A stretch of DNA of 53,903 bases from Actinomadura montaniterrae. GTDB lineage: Bacteria; Actinomycetota; Actinomycetes; Streptosporangiales; Streptosporangiaceae. The translations under genes and the position numbers were made by a program. The notes beneath the pieces are model-generated. The model ran no database searches. It was not told where the DNA came from and saw only the letters and a list, made by a program, of their open reading frames with translations. The stretch covers positions 1-53,903 of the forward strand of contig NZ_WBMR01000046.1 of assembly GCF_008923365.1 (NCBI RefSeq), given 5' to 3'. Positions 42,156-51,100 of the stretch are shown here, in pieces (the stretch's first letter is position 1; the number at the start of each line of letters is the position of its first letter).

Positions 42156-42845
42156 TCAGTACGCCTGGCCGTACACGCCGCGGGACTGGTCGCGGACGAC
42201 CCGCCCGTCCTCCAGCTCGACGACGCGCTTGCGGAACGCGTCGACGATGGCGGCGTCGTGGGTGGCCATGACGACGGTGGTGCCGGTCCGGTTGATCCGG
42301 TCCAGCACCTTCATGATGCCGATCGAGGTGGCGGGGTCGATGTTCCCCGTCGGCTCGTCCGCCAGCAGGATCATCGGCCGGTTGACGAACGCCCGCGCGA
42401 TCGCGACGCGCTGCTGCTCGCCGCCGGACAGCTCGTCCGGCATCCGGTGGGCCTTGCCCTCCAGGCCGACGAGGTCGATGACCTCGGGGACGACCTTGCC
42501 GATGAACCGCCGCGGCTTGCCGATCACCTCGAGGGCGAACGCGACGTTCTCGAAGACGTTCTTGTTGGGGAGCAGCCGGAAGTCCTGGAAGACGCAGCCG
42601 ATCCTGCGGCGCAGGTGCGGCACCTTCCAGTTGCTCAGACGGCTCAGGTCCTTGCCCGCCACGTGCACGTGACCCTGGGACGGGCGCTCCTCCTTGAGGA
42701 TGAGGCGCAGGAAGGTCGACTTCCCGGACCCCGACGGGCCCACCAGGAACAGGAACTCGCCCTTCTCGATGCCGACGTTCACATGCTGGAGGGCGGGGCG
42801 GTTCTGGCTCGGGTAGACCTTGGTGACGTTGTCGAAATTGATCAC
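42156..42845 (-). CDS. ftsE: Cell division ATP-binding protein FtsE
   Basis: 229 residues, full length. Walker [11 protein letters not shown]-loop VFQDFRLL, signature [15 protein letters not shown], Walker B LLADEPT followed by GNIDPAT, and switch His in VMATHD are all present. The start is a GTG ([11 protein letters not shown]). FtsE hydrolyses ATP to drive FtsX at the septum. The upstream 445-base region must hold the promoter for ftsE-ftsX and those downstream. Confidence 0.97.
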   Translation of the reverse strand: MINFDNVTKVYPSQNRPALQHVNVGIEKGEFLFLVGPSGSGKSTFLRLILKEERPSQGHVHVAGKDLSRLSNWKVPHLRRRIGCVFQDFRLLPNKNVFENVAFALEVIGKPRRFIGKVVPEVIDLVGLEGKAHRMPDELSGGEQQRVAIARAFVNRPMILLADEPTGNIDPATSIGIMKVLDRINRTGTTVVMATHDAAIVDAFRKRVVELEDGRVVRDQSRGVYGQAY

Positions 42846-43290
42846 GGCTGCATCACGGCGGTTCAGTCTAGGGGTTGGGGAGCGGCCCGGCCGCCTGCCG
42901 CGGACTGGCCGTCCGCGTGCCGCGACCTGCGCCGCCCGGCTCCGCGACCAGGGGGGCCGTGGAACCTTCGAGCAGTGTAGAGGGGACAGTCAACTACCTC
43001 GTCCCGCTCCGTGGGGTGGGAACGCCCGGGGCCCGCCGCGTTCAACGGCGTGTCGCGCGCGGACGGGACGACGGCGCGGGCGGCGCCCCGCGGGGCCCCG
43101 ACCTGTCCGTGCTGTGTCATGTACCGTCTCCCGACGTCCGGCCGTTTCATGCCGTCAAGCTCCCGGACTTGCCGGAACGACCATACAGTCCGGCTACGCT
43201 GGATGATGGCGAAAGATACCTAATCGGTCGACGATCGACCTTATCCCCGCACGGAGCCACGTACCGTTCACGGAGAATGGGGCCCACGAC
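42846..43290. other. Divergent intergenic region between ftsE and zinc-ribbon gene
   Basis: 445 bases with no credible gene. It contains an inverted repeat GGTCGA-CGA-TCGACC at 43226-43240 and CCGGA/TCCGG arms near 43175-43195, both close to the plus-strand gene, and a GTCAACTACCTCGTCCC stretch nearer ftsE. The two divergent promoters must lie here; I see no unambiguous -35/-10 pair. Confidence 0.45.
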
Positions 43291-43476
43291 ATGAGCTGCG
43301 AACATCTGATCTGCGCTCGGTGCTCGAATCCGGTGGTCGAGGGACGCTGCCCCACCTGCCGCGCCGCGCGCGCGGAGCTGCACCACCACGGACCTTCCGT
43401 CCCTCCGGCCGTGGTCCTGGCCGTCCTGGTGGGCCTGCTGTTCGCCGCCCTCGTCCTCCAGCGCGTCTACGGCTGA
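43291..43476 (+). CDS. Small zinc-ribbon membrane protein
   Basis: 61 residues. The N-terminal half has CxxC pairs (CARC and CPTC, with another Cys at position 3) like a rubredoxin-type zinc ribbon. The C-terminal half is a single membrane helix (VVLAVLVGLLFAALVLQ). A His-rich joint (LHHHGPS) lies between. An ATG start is preceded by GGAG at about 14 bases and GGGG closer. Such small proteins are common in actinobacteria, but I cannot name a function; binding of a metal or of a partner at the membrane is a guess. Confidence 0.75.
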   Translation: MSCEHLICARCSNPVVEGRCPTCRAARAELHHHGPSVPPAVVLAVLVGLLFAALVLQRVYG

Positions 43477-43504
43477 CGCCATGTCCCGTTAGGGCGCGCC
43501 TCAA

Positions 43505-43559
43505 AGCTTCATAAGGCGCTCAGAGCTTCGTAAGGCGCTGAGAGCTTCCTGCGCCTCAG
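43505..43559. repeat. Tandem 19-bp direct repeats
   Basis: AGCTTCATAAGGCGCTCAG (43505-43523) and AGCTTCGTAAGGCGCTGAG (43524-43542) differ at two positions and are followed by a shorter, degenerate third copy (43543-43559). They fill the space between the convergent zinc-ribbon gene and the lipoprotein gene, and the third copy covers the lipoprotein stop codon. Confidence 0.75.
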
Positions 43560-44617
43560 GGCTTCTTGATGGGCGGGGTGGCGGCCTTGGAGATCGCCCC
43601 GTCGTCGGCCACCAGCTCGGCCTTGGGCTGCGGCTTGCCGTTCTTGGCACGGGGCGGGTCGTAGGCGGCGAACTGGAACGTCGCCGTGGTGTCGATCTCG
43701 TCGCCCTCGACGGTGCCGTCCAGCAGGTGCTCGGCCTCCTTGGGGATCTCCGGCTTCGCCCCGGCCGTCCCCGGCCCGACGAGCGCGTTGTTGCGGAACA
43801 GCGAGTACAGGATCAGCCCCCCGCCGCTCTTCGTCCGCAGCCCGAAGTAGGGATAAGGCGTGGCCGTGTAGACGACGGTGAGGGTGAGGTCCTGATCCTT
43901 GGCCTTCTTCTTGGCGCGCTTGGTCTGCTGGTAGTAGCCGGACGTCAGCGGACCGGTCTTCATGACCTTGGCGGCGACGCTCGCGGCGCCCTCGGCGGCC
44001 ATGGTCGCCTGGATCCCGCCGACGTCGCGGGGGCGGATCAGGACCTTGGAGTCGTCCGCGCTCAGCGCCTCGGCGTAGCCGTCCGGATCGAGCTGGATCT
44101 TCGGCAGCTCGGCCTTGGGCGCGAGCAGCGTCGCCAGCGTGAGGTGCCAGTCGTCGGACGGGCCGCGCAGGATGAACCCCATCAGCGCGGTCTCCTTGCT
44201 CTTCTTCTCCCCCGGGACGGACCGGTCCACGGACGCGACGAACCACTGCGGGTAAGCGTCGGCCTTCAGCTTCGGCACGTACAGCGTCGGCTTGCCATAG
44301 GAGAAGCGGCGCACCGGGTCGCCGTCGAAGGCCGCCTTGCGGAACTCGGCGGCGGTGAGCAGGGACTGCCCGTCGGACGTCCAGGTCAGCGCCAGCCGCT
44401 CGTCGGCGGCGGCGCGGGCCACGTCCTCGTCGGTGATATAGGTCTGGAACGCCTTGCTCGCGACGTCCGGGGTCAGCGGGACCGGCTGCGGCGGGGTGGT
44501 CGACGGCATGACCGGGGTGGGGCGCGCGCGCGGCTTGTCGCCGCCGCCGCAGCCCGCGGCCATGAGGGGCGTCACCAGCAGCACGGCGGCCGCCACCGCC
44601 CGCGCGATCCTACGCAA
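43556..44617 (-). CDS. Lipoprotein, paralogue 1 of 3
   Basis: 353 residues from a TTG with GGGGGG upstream. Signal peptide and lipobox LMAAGC (Cys23), a Pro-rich linker, then a soluble domain. Shared with the two lipoproteins at 46076 and 47225 are LYVPKL with YPQWFVAS, IQLDPDGYAEAL and, near the C-terminus, YFGLRTKSGGGLILYSLF. This three-block pattern marks an actinobacterial lipoprotein family (DUF8094-like by memory) of unknown function. It is divergent from prfB, 126 bases away. Confidence 0.85.
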   Translation of the reverse strand: MRRIARAVAAAVLLVTPLMAAGCGGGDKPRARPTPVMPSTTPPQPVPLTPDVASKAFQTYITDEDVARAAADERLALTWTSDGQSLLTAAEFRKAAFDGDPVRRFSYGKPTLYVPKLKADAYPQWFVASVDRSVPGEKKSKETALMGFILRGPSDDWHLTLATLLAPKAELPKIQLDPDGYAEALSADDSKVLIRPRDVGGIQATMAAEGAASVAAKVMKTGPLTSGYYQQTKRAKKKAKDQDLTLTVVYTATPYPYFGLRTKSGGGLILYSLFRNNALVGPGTAGAKPEIPKEAEHLLDGTVEGDEIDTTATFQFAAYDPPRAKNGKPQPKAELVADDGAISKAATPPIKKP

Positions 44618-44743
44618 CTACCGCCCCCCGGCACCGACGCGTCGCCGGGCCGTCCCCGGCCCGGCCCTCCGGCCCGTGATTCTGCCATCCGCAGCGTATC
44701 CGCGGGCGTCCGGGCACTGCCCGCACGGCGATAAGCTCGAACC

Positions 44744-45856
44744 GTGGCAGGCATCGAACCGGAAGAGCAGCTCAAGGAGCTCGGCTCGACCCTCGCGGGC
44801 ATCGAGCAGGTGCTGGACCTCGACGGCATGCGGCGTGACATCGCCGAGCTGCGCGAGCAGTCGGCCGACCCCGATCTGTGGAACGACCAGGAGCGCGCCC
44901 AGTCGGTGACGCGCCGGCTGTCGTACCTGGAGAGCGAGCTGGGCCGGGTCGAGGGGCTGCGGCAGCGGCTCGACGACGCCGCCACCCTGTACGAGATGGC
45001 GCAGGAGATGGACGACGCCGACACGCGCGCGGAGGCCGACGAGGAGCTGGCCGCGCTGCACAAGGCGATCCAGCAGCTCGAGGTCCGCACGCTGATGTCG
45101 GGCGAGTACGACGCCCGGGAGGCGCTCGTCACCATCAACGCGCAGGCCGGCGGCGTGGACGCGGCCGACTGGGCGCAGCAGCTGCAGCGGATGTACCTGC
45201 GCTGGGCCGAGCGGCACGGCTACCCCACGGAGATCTACGAGACGTCCTTCGCCGAAGAGGCGGGGATCAAGTCGACGACGTTCACCGTGAAGGCCCCCTA
45301 CGCGTACGGGACGCTGCGCGGGGAGCACGGCACGCACCGGCTGGTGCGGATCTCCCCGTTCGACAACGCGGCCCGGCGGCAGACCTCGTTCGCGGGCCTG
45401 GACGTCGTCCCGGTGGTGGAGCAGAGCGACCACGTCGACATCGACGAGAGCGACCTGCGGGTGGACGTGTACCGGTCGTCCGGGCCGGGCGGCCAGGGCG
45501 TCAACACCACCGACTCGGCGGTCCGGATCACCCACATCCCGACCGGCATCGTGGTGTCCTGCCAGAACGAGCGCAGCCAGCTGCAGAACAAGGCCACGGC
45601 GATGAACGTGCTGCAGGCCAAGCTGCTGGAGCGCAAGCGGCAGGAGGAGGCGGAGAAGATGTCCGCGCTGCGCGGTGAGGGCACCAGCAGCTGGGGCACG
45701 CAGATCCGCAACTACGTGCTGCACCCGTACCAGATCGTCAAGGACCTGCGGACCGGCGTCGAGGTCGGCAACCCGACCGCGGTGCTGGACGGCGACATCG
45801 ACGAGTTCATCGAGGCCGAGATCCGCTGGATGCGCCAGCAGGAGACCTCCGCCTGA
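44744..45856 (+). CDS. prfB: Peptide chain release factor 2
   Basis: 370 residues. The stop-codon recognition motif of RF2 is SPF ([16 protein letters not shown]) and the catalytic tripeptide is in [17 protein letters not shown], followed by [11 protein letters not shown]. It ends translation at UGA and UAA. The GTG at 44744 begins one unbroken frame, so there is no programmed +1 frameshift as in enterobacteria. In many actinobacteria prfB precedes ftsE on the same strand; here it points away from ftsE, with two genes between. Confidence 0.97.
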   Translation: MAGIEPEEQLKELGSTLAGIEQVLDLDGMRRDIAELREQSADPDLWNDQERAQSVTRRLSYLESELGRVEGLRQRLDDAATLYEMAQEMDDADTRAEADEELAALHKAIQQLEVRTLMSGEYDAREALVTINAQAGGVDAADWAQQLQRMYLRWAERHGYPTEIYETSFAEEAGIKSTTFTVKAPYAYGTLRGEHGTHRLVRISPFDNAARRQTSFAGLDVVPVVEQSDHVDIDESDLRVDVYRSSGPGGQGVNTTDSAVRITHIPTGIVVSCQNERSQLQNKATAMNVLQAKLLERKRQEEAEKMSALRGEGTSSWGTQIRNYVLHPYQIVKDLRTGVEVGNPTAVLDGDIDEFIEAEIRWMRQQETSA

Positions 45857-45863
45857 CCCTCGC

Positions 45864-45887
45864 GGAACCGGAACCGGAACCGGAACC
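45864..45887. repeat. Hexanucleotide repeat (GGAACC)x4
   Basis: Four perfect copies of GGAACC start eight bases after the prfB stop codon. A short array of this sort can vary in copy number by slippage. Confidence 0.8.
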
Positions 45888-46075
45888 GGCCTGAGGCGGC
45901 CCTTTCCGGGACCTGCCGCGCGGCCGGCGCCCGCGCGCCCGCCTCCCGCCTCCCGTCTCCGGGTGTCTCCGGGGTGAGGTCCGCGTGCGACTTTCCGGAT
46001 TCGGTGAGTGACCGTGCAGTCACTCTGCGATTATCTTCCGTGGACCGGATCACCGACTCCACCACGGGGGGCTGC

Positions 46076-47053
46076 ATGCCCGCACGCATCGTCACGTCCA
46101 CGGTTCTGCCGGCCGTCCTGCTGGCCGGCGCCGCGCTGGCCGCAGCCGGGTGCGACGACAACACGTCCTCGGCCGGAGTGGGCCCGCCCGCGCTGACCAA
46201 ACAGCAGGCCGGGCAGGTGCTGGCCGCCTACACCACCGCGGTGAACCGGGCGGGCAAGCGGCTGGACGGCAGGGAACTGCCCGGCATCGAGGCCGATCCG
46301 CAGCTGTCCATGGACGAGGCCGCGCTGAAGCTGCGGCGGACGATCCGGCAGCGGCCGCCGGCGCTGAAGTTCACGCATCCGGTGTTCTACATCCCGCGGC
46401 TGCGCGGGTACCCGCACTGGTTCGCCGCCGACGCGATCACCGGCAAGGGCAAGCAGACCCTCCGGCACGCGATGCTGTTCACGCAGGCCAAGGCGGGGGC
46501 GCCGTGGCTGCTCGCGGCCGACCCCTACCCGGCGGACGCGGCGCTGAGCAAGGTGGCGCTCGACCCGGACGGGTACGCCACCCCGGTCGACGCCGGCGAC
46601 AAGGGGCTGCCGATCGCGCCCGCCCGGCTGCCCGCCGCGCACGCGGCGGTGCTGAGCGGCGGCACGTCGGCGCCGGGGGCGTCGGCGCTGGCGAAGGGCC
46701 CGAAGACCAGCGAGACCTACAACGCCCTGAAGCAGGGCGAGCAGGCGCTGGCGAACCGCGGCGTCACGCTGTCCTCGAAGTTCTCGGCGGCGCCGTACGC
46801 GGTGTACGCGCTGCGCACGAAGGATCGCGGCGCGCTGGTCTGGTACGTCGTGAAGCAGAACGAGGCGTATTCCGCCGCGAAACGGGGCAGGCTGGCGGTG
46901 AGCGGTGATCTCACCGGGCTGGCCCCGGCGGCGTCCGCCAGGACGCGGATGGACACGACCGTCCTGGTGCAGTACCTGGCCACCGTTCCGCCCAAGGGCC
47001 GCGCCACGGTCACCGGCATGTACCGCAAGGCGATCGCGGCCCACGGTTCCTGA
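46076..47053 (+). CDS. Lipoprotein, paralogue 2 of 3
   Basis: 325 residues from ATG 46076, with GGGGGG directly upstream. Signal peptide with lipobox LAAAGC, then a soluble domain. The family blocks are FYIPRLRGYPHWFAA, VALDPDGYATPV and YAVYALRTKDRGALVWYVV. It is closest in length to the protein at 47225 and on the same strand, 171 bases apart. Function unknown; surface attachment is expected. Confidence 0.85.
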   Translation: MPARIVTSTVLPAVLLAGAALAAAGCDDNTSSAGVGPPALTKQQAGQVLAAYTTAVNRAGKRLDGRELPGIEADPQLSMDEAALKLRRTIRQRPPALKFTHPVFYIPRLRGYPHWFAADAITGKGKQTLRHAMLFTQAKAGAPWLLAADPYPADAALSKVALDPDGYATPVDAGDKGLPIAPARLPAAHAAVLSGGTSAPGASALAKGPKTSETYNALKQGEQALANRGVTLSSKFSAAPYAVYALRTKDRGALVWYVVKQNEAYSAAKRGRLAVSGDLTGLAPAASARTRMDTTVLVQYLATVPPKGRATVTGMYRKAIAAHGS

Positions 47054-47224
47054 TCTCCGTCGGGTGCCGGGCCGTCCCGCTCTTCTCGACCGCTGCAGTG
47101 GGACGGTCCCGGCATCCGACGGGCCGCCACCGGACGTTCCCGCCCGGCGCGCGGCACCCGGCGGGGCACCGCGTTCTTCTACACTGGCGCGACATACTCG
47201 ACATTCCGTCCGCCGAGGTGGGAA

Positions 47225-48139
47225 GTGCGCCGAGCGCCCCGGAGGGCCGTGGCCCTGGTCATGGCCGGTTCCGCCGTCCTCACCGGGGCCTGCTCCGGCG
47301 GCGGCTCGGCCGGCGGGACGGCCGCTGCCGCGCCCGCGGGGTCCCCGGCGGTCGGCGCGGACGAGTCCCTGAAGGTGCTGCGCGACTGGACGGACCGGCA
47401 CAACAAGGCCATCACGTCCGGCGACGAGAAGCTCTGGCGCGACACCGTGACGGGCGCCCTCGCCGCCCCGGTCACCGCTCGCGTCCGCACCTACGGCAAG
47501 CTGCCAGAGACGGCGACGATCTCCCTGGCGAACCCGGTGCTGTACGTGCCGCGCCGCTCCGCGTACCCGAAATGGTTCGGGATCGCCGCGCTGGAACGCT
47601 CGGACGGCAAGGACCAGCAGGTCCTCGGCGTGTTCGTGAAGACGGGCGCCAAGGACGGCTGGCGCGCCGCGCACTGGCTCACCTTCCAGGGCGGTGCCCC
47701 CGACCTCGCCTATGACGCCGAGGGCTACGCGATCCCCGCGCCCGACCGGGGCCTGCCCGCCGCGCACGCGAACTACCTGGCCAAGGGCGACGCCACCGGG
47801 CTGATGCCGGACGCGTTCTCCGCGAACGCCCGCAAGGCCGAGCAGGGCGACTGGACGGTGACGCCGGGCCGGTTCGCGCCCGGCCCGGGCCCGTCGTACG
47901 CGCTGCGGACCGGCGACGGCGGCTCCCTCGTCTGGTACGGGCTGACGCAGGACGCGACGCTCACCGGCGGCACCGAGTCCGGCCTGCCCGCCGACGTCCG
48001 CGACCACCTCGCCAAGGACGGCCGGAAGCCGGGCGGGACCGTCCGCGCGTCCTGGCAGTGGCTCGTGATCGGCTACGCCCCGCCGTCCGGCAAGGGCCGC
48101 GTCCTCGGCGAGTCCGTCTCCCTCACCACCGCCCGCTGA
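47225..48139 (+). CDS. Lipoprotein, paralogue 3 of 3
   Basis: 304 residues from a GTG with GAGGTGGGAA upstream. Signal peptide with lipobox LTGAC, a Gly/Ala linker and a soluble domain. Family blocks: LYVPRRSAYPKWFGIAA, DAEGYAIPA and PSYALRTGDGGSLVWYGL. The three paralogues surround prfB, which suggests local duplication. Followed by a hairpin at 48157. Confidence 0.85.
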   Translation: MRRAPRRAVALVMAGSAVLTGACSGGGSAGGTAAAAPAGSPAVGADESLKVLRDWTDRHNKAITSGDEKLWRDTVTGALAAPVTARVRTYGKLPETATISLANPVLYVPRRSAYPKWFGIAALERSDGKDQQVLGVFVKTGAKDGWRAAHWLTFQGGAPDLAYDAEGYAIPAPDRGLPAAHANYLAKGDATGLMPDAFSANARKAEQGDWTVTPGRFAPGPGPSYALRTGDGGSLVWYGLTQDATLTGGTESGLPADVRDHLAKDGRKPGGTVRASWQWLVIGYAPPSGKGRVLGESVSLTTAR

Positions 48140-48156
48140 CCGCCGAACCGCGGCGT

Positions 48157-48186
48157 GCCGCCCTCATCGCGGCCGATGAGGGCGGC
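48157..48186. terminator. Bidirectional terminator hairpin
   Basis: GCCGCCCTCATCG, loop CGGC, then CGATGAGGGCGGC: a perfect 13-bp stem between the convergent stops of the lipoprotein gene and the glutamate dehydrogenase gene. Confidence 0.75.
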
Positions 48187-48198
48187 GCCGCCGCGGGG

Positions 48199-51100
48199 TC
48201 AGGCTTCGGTGGACGGGAGGGAGCTGGCCGTCACCAGGGTGCGGATCGAGCCGAGCGCGACCGACAGCGTCGCCAGGTCGAAACTGTCGCTCTCCCAGAT
48301 CTCGCTGAGCGTCTGCTGGGCGCGCTGCACCGCGGTCTTGTTCTTCTCCGCCCAGTGCGCCATCCGCACCTCGGGCTCCCCGCCCGGCTCGCTCGTCACC
48401 AGCACGTCGCGGGTGAGCGCGGCGTGCGCGGCGTACAGGTCGTCGCGGAGCGCGGAACGGGCCATGGACCGCCACCGGTCGTCGCGCGGCAGCGCCACGA
48501 CCCGGTCGCGCAGTCGGGCCAGCTGCAGCCGGTCCGCCAGGTCGAAGTAGACCTCGGCGACCTCCTCCACCGGACGGCCCGACTCGTGCGCGATGCCGAC
48601 CAGGTCGAACGTCGAGTACGCGGTGACCAGCATCGCGCACTGCTCGGCCAGCTCGTCCGGCACGCCCCGCTCGGCGAAGCCGTCCCGGCGCTGCTCGAAC
48701 GCCTGCAGGTCCAGGCCGACGAGCAGCTTCGGCAGCTGCGAGGTGAGCGTGGTCGCGCCGGCGCCGAAGAAGTCGATCGTCTCCCGGATGTCGAACGGGG
48801 GACGCCGGTTGTGCAGCAGCCAGCGGGCGCCGCGCTCGGTGAGCTTGCGCGCCTCCAGCAGCATCGCGATCTGCGTCGACTCGGCGACCTGGTGCGACAG
48901 CCGCTCCACCGACCGCCAGAACCGCGGCATCTGGAACACCTCGCGGGCCACCAGGTAGGCGCGGGCGATGTCCGACGACGACGCCCCCGTCTCCTCGTTC
49001 ATCCGGAACACGAACGTGGTGCCGCTGTTGTTGACCAGGTCGTTCACCACCGCCGTGGTGATGATCTCGCGGCGCAGCGGGTGCCGGTCCATGTACGGCT
49101 GGAACCGCTCGCGCAGCGGCGTCGGGAAGTAGTCGACCAGCCACGACTCCAGGTACGGGTCGTCGGGCAGGTCGGAGGCGATGATCTCGTGGTCGAGGGT
49201 CAGCTTGGAGTAGGCGAGCAGCACCGAGAACTCCGGGCTGGTCAGCCCGAGCCCGGACTGCCGCCGCTCCGCGATCGCCTTGTCCTCCGGCAGGAACTCC
49301 AGCCGCCGCTTCAGCCGCCCGTCCCGCTCCAGCTTGCGCATGTACCGGGCGTGGACGTGCAGCATCGAGGGCGCCTGCGCGCGGGACGCGGCGAGCACCA
49401 CGTTCTGCGCGTAGTTGTCGGGCAGCACCAGCCGCGCGACCTCGTCGGTCATCTCGTAGAGCAGCGTGTCGCGCTGCTTGCGGGTCAGCTCCCCGTCCCG
49501 CACGACCTGGTCGAGCAGGATCTTGATGTTGACCTCGTGGTCGGAGGTGTCGACGCCGGCGGAGTTGTCGATGAAGTCGGTGTTCACCAGCCCGCCGTTG
49601 CGGGCGAACTCGATCCGGCCGAGCTGGGTCATGCCGAGGTTGCCGCCCTCGCCGATGACCTTGCAGCGCAGCTCGTCGCCGTTCACCCGCAGCAGGTCGT
49701 TGGCCTTGTCGCCGACGTCGGCGTTGTTCTCCACCGACGCCTTGACGTAGGTGCCGATGCCGCCGTTCCACAGCAGGTCGACCGGCGCCTTCAGCGCGGC
49801 GCTGATCAGCTCGTATGGCGCCATGGCCTTCACCGAGTCGTCGATGCCGAGCGCCGCCCGCACCTGCGGGGTGATCCGGATCGACTTGGCGGCGCGGGGG
49901 TGTATGCCGCCGCCCTTGGAGATCAGCGAGGTGTCGTAGTCGGCCCAGGTGCTGCGCGGCAGCTCGAACATCCGGCGCCGCTCGGCGAACGAGACCGCCG
50001 GGTCCGGGTCGGGGTCGAGGAAGATGTGCCGGTGGTCGAACGCGCAGACCAGCTTGATGTGCTCCGACAGCAGCATCCCGTTGCCGAACACGTCGCCGGA
50101 CATGTCGCCGATGCCGACGACGGTGAAGTCCTCCCGCTGGACGTCCTTGCCGAGCGACCGGAAGTGGTACTTCACCGACTCCCACGCGCCGCGCGCGGTG
50201 ATGCCCATCGCCTTGTGGTCGTAGCCGACGGACCCGCCGGACGCGAACGCGTCGCCGAGCCAGAACCCGTACTCGGCGGCGACGCCGTTGGCGATGTCGG
50301 AGAACGTCGCGGTGCCCTTGTCGGCCGCGACCACCAGGTAGGTGTCGTCGCCGTCGTGGCGGACGACGTTCGGCGGCGGGACGACCTTGCCGTCCACCAG
50401 GTTGTCGGTGACGTCGAGGAGCCCGGAGATGAAGTCCTTGTAGCAGGCGATGCCGGCCTGCTGCCACGCCTCCCGGTCGACGGACGGGTCGGGCAGCTGC
50501 TTGCCGACGAACCCGCCCTTCGCGCCCGCCGGGACGATGACGGTGTTCTTCACCGCCTGCGCCTTGACCAGGCCGAGGATCTCGGTGCGGAAGTCCTCGC
50601 GGCGGTCCGACCAGCGCAGCCCGCCGCGCGCGACGGACCCGAACCGCAGGTGCACGCCCTCCACCTTCGGCGAGTACACGAAGATCTCGTAGGTGGGGCG
50701 CGGCTGCGGCAGATCCGGGATGCCCTCCGGGTCGAACTTCATCGACAGGTAGGGCTTGTGCTGGTAGTGGTTCGTCCGCAGCGTCGCCTGGACGAGCGCG
50801 AGGTAGGCGCGCAGGATGCGGTCCTCGTCGAGGCTCGCGACCTCGTCGAGCATCCCGTTCAGCTCCTCGATGATGGCGAGGCTGCGCTCCTCCTCGCCGC
50901 CGGCCAGCCCCGGGTCGAGGCGGCTCTCCCACAGCCGCACCAGCAGCCGGGTGATCGCGGCGTTCCGCAGCAGCACCTGCTCGATGTACCGCTTGGAGAA
51001 CGTCGTCCCGGTCTGCCGCAGGTACAGGGCGTAGGCGCGCAGGATCATCGCCTGCCACCAGTTCAGCCCGACGTGCAGGACGAGCGCGTTGAACCCGTCG

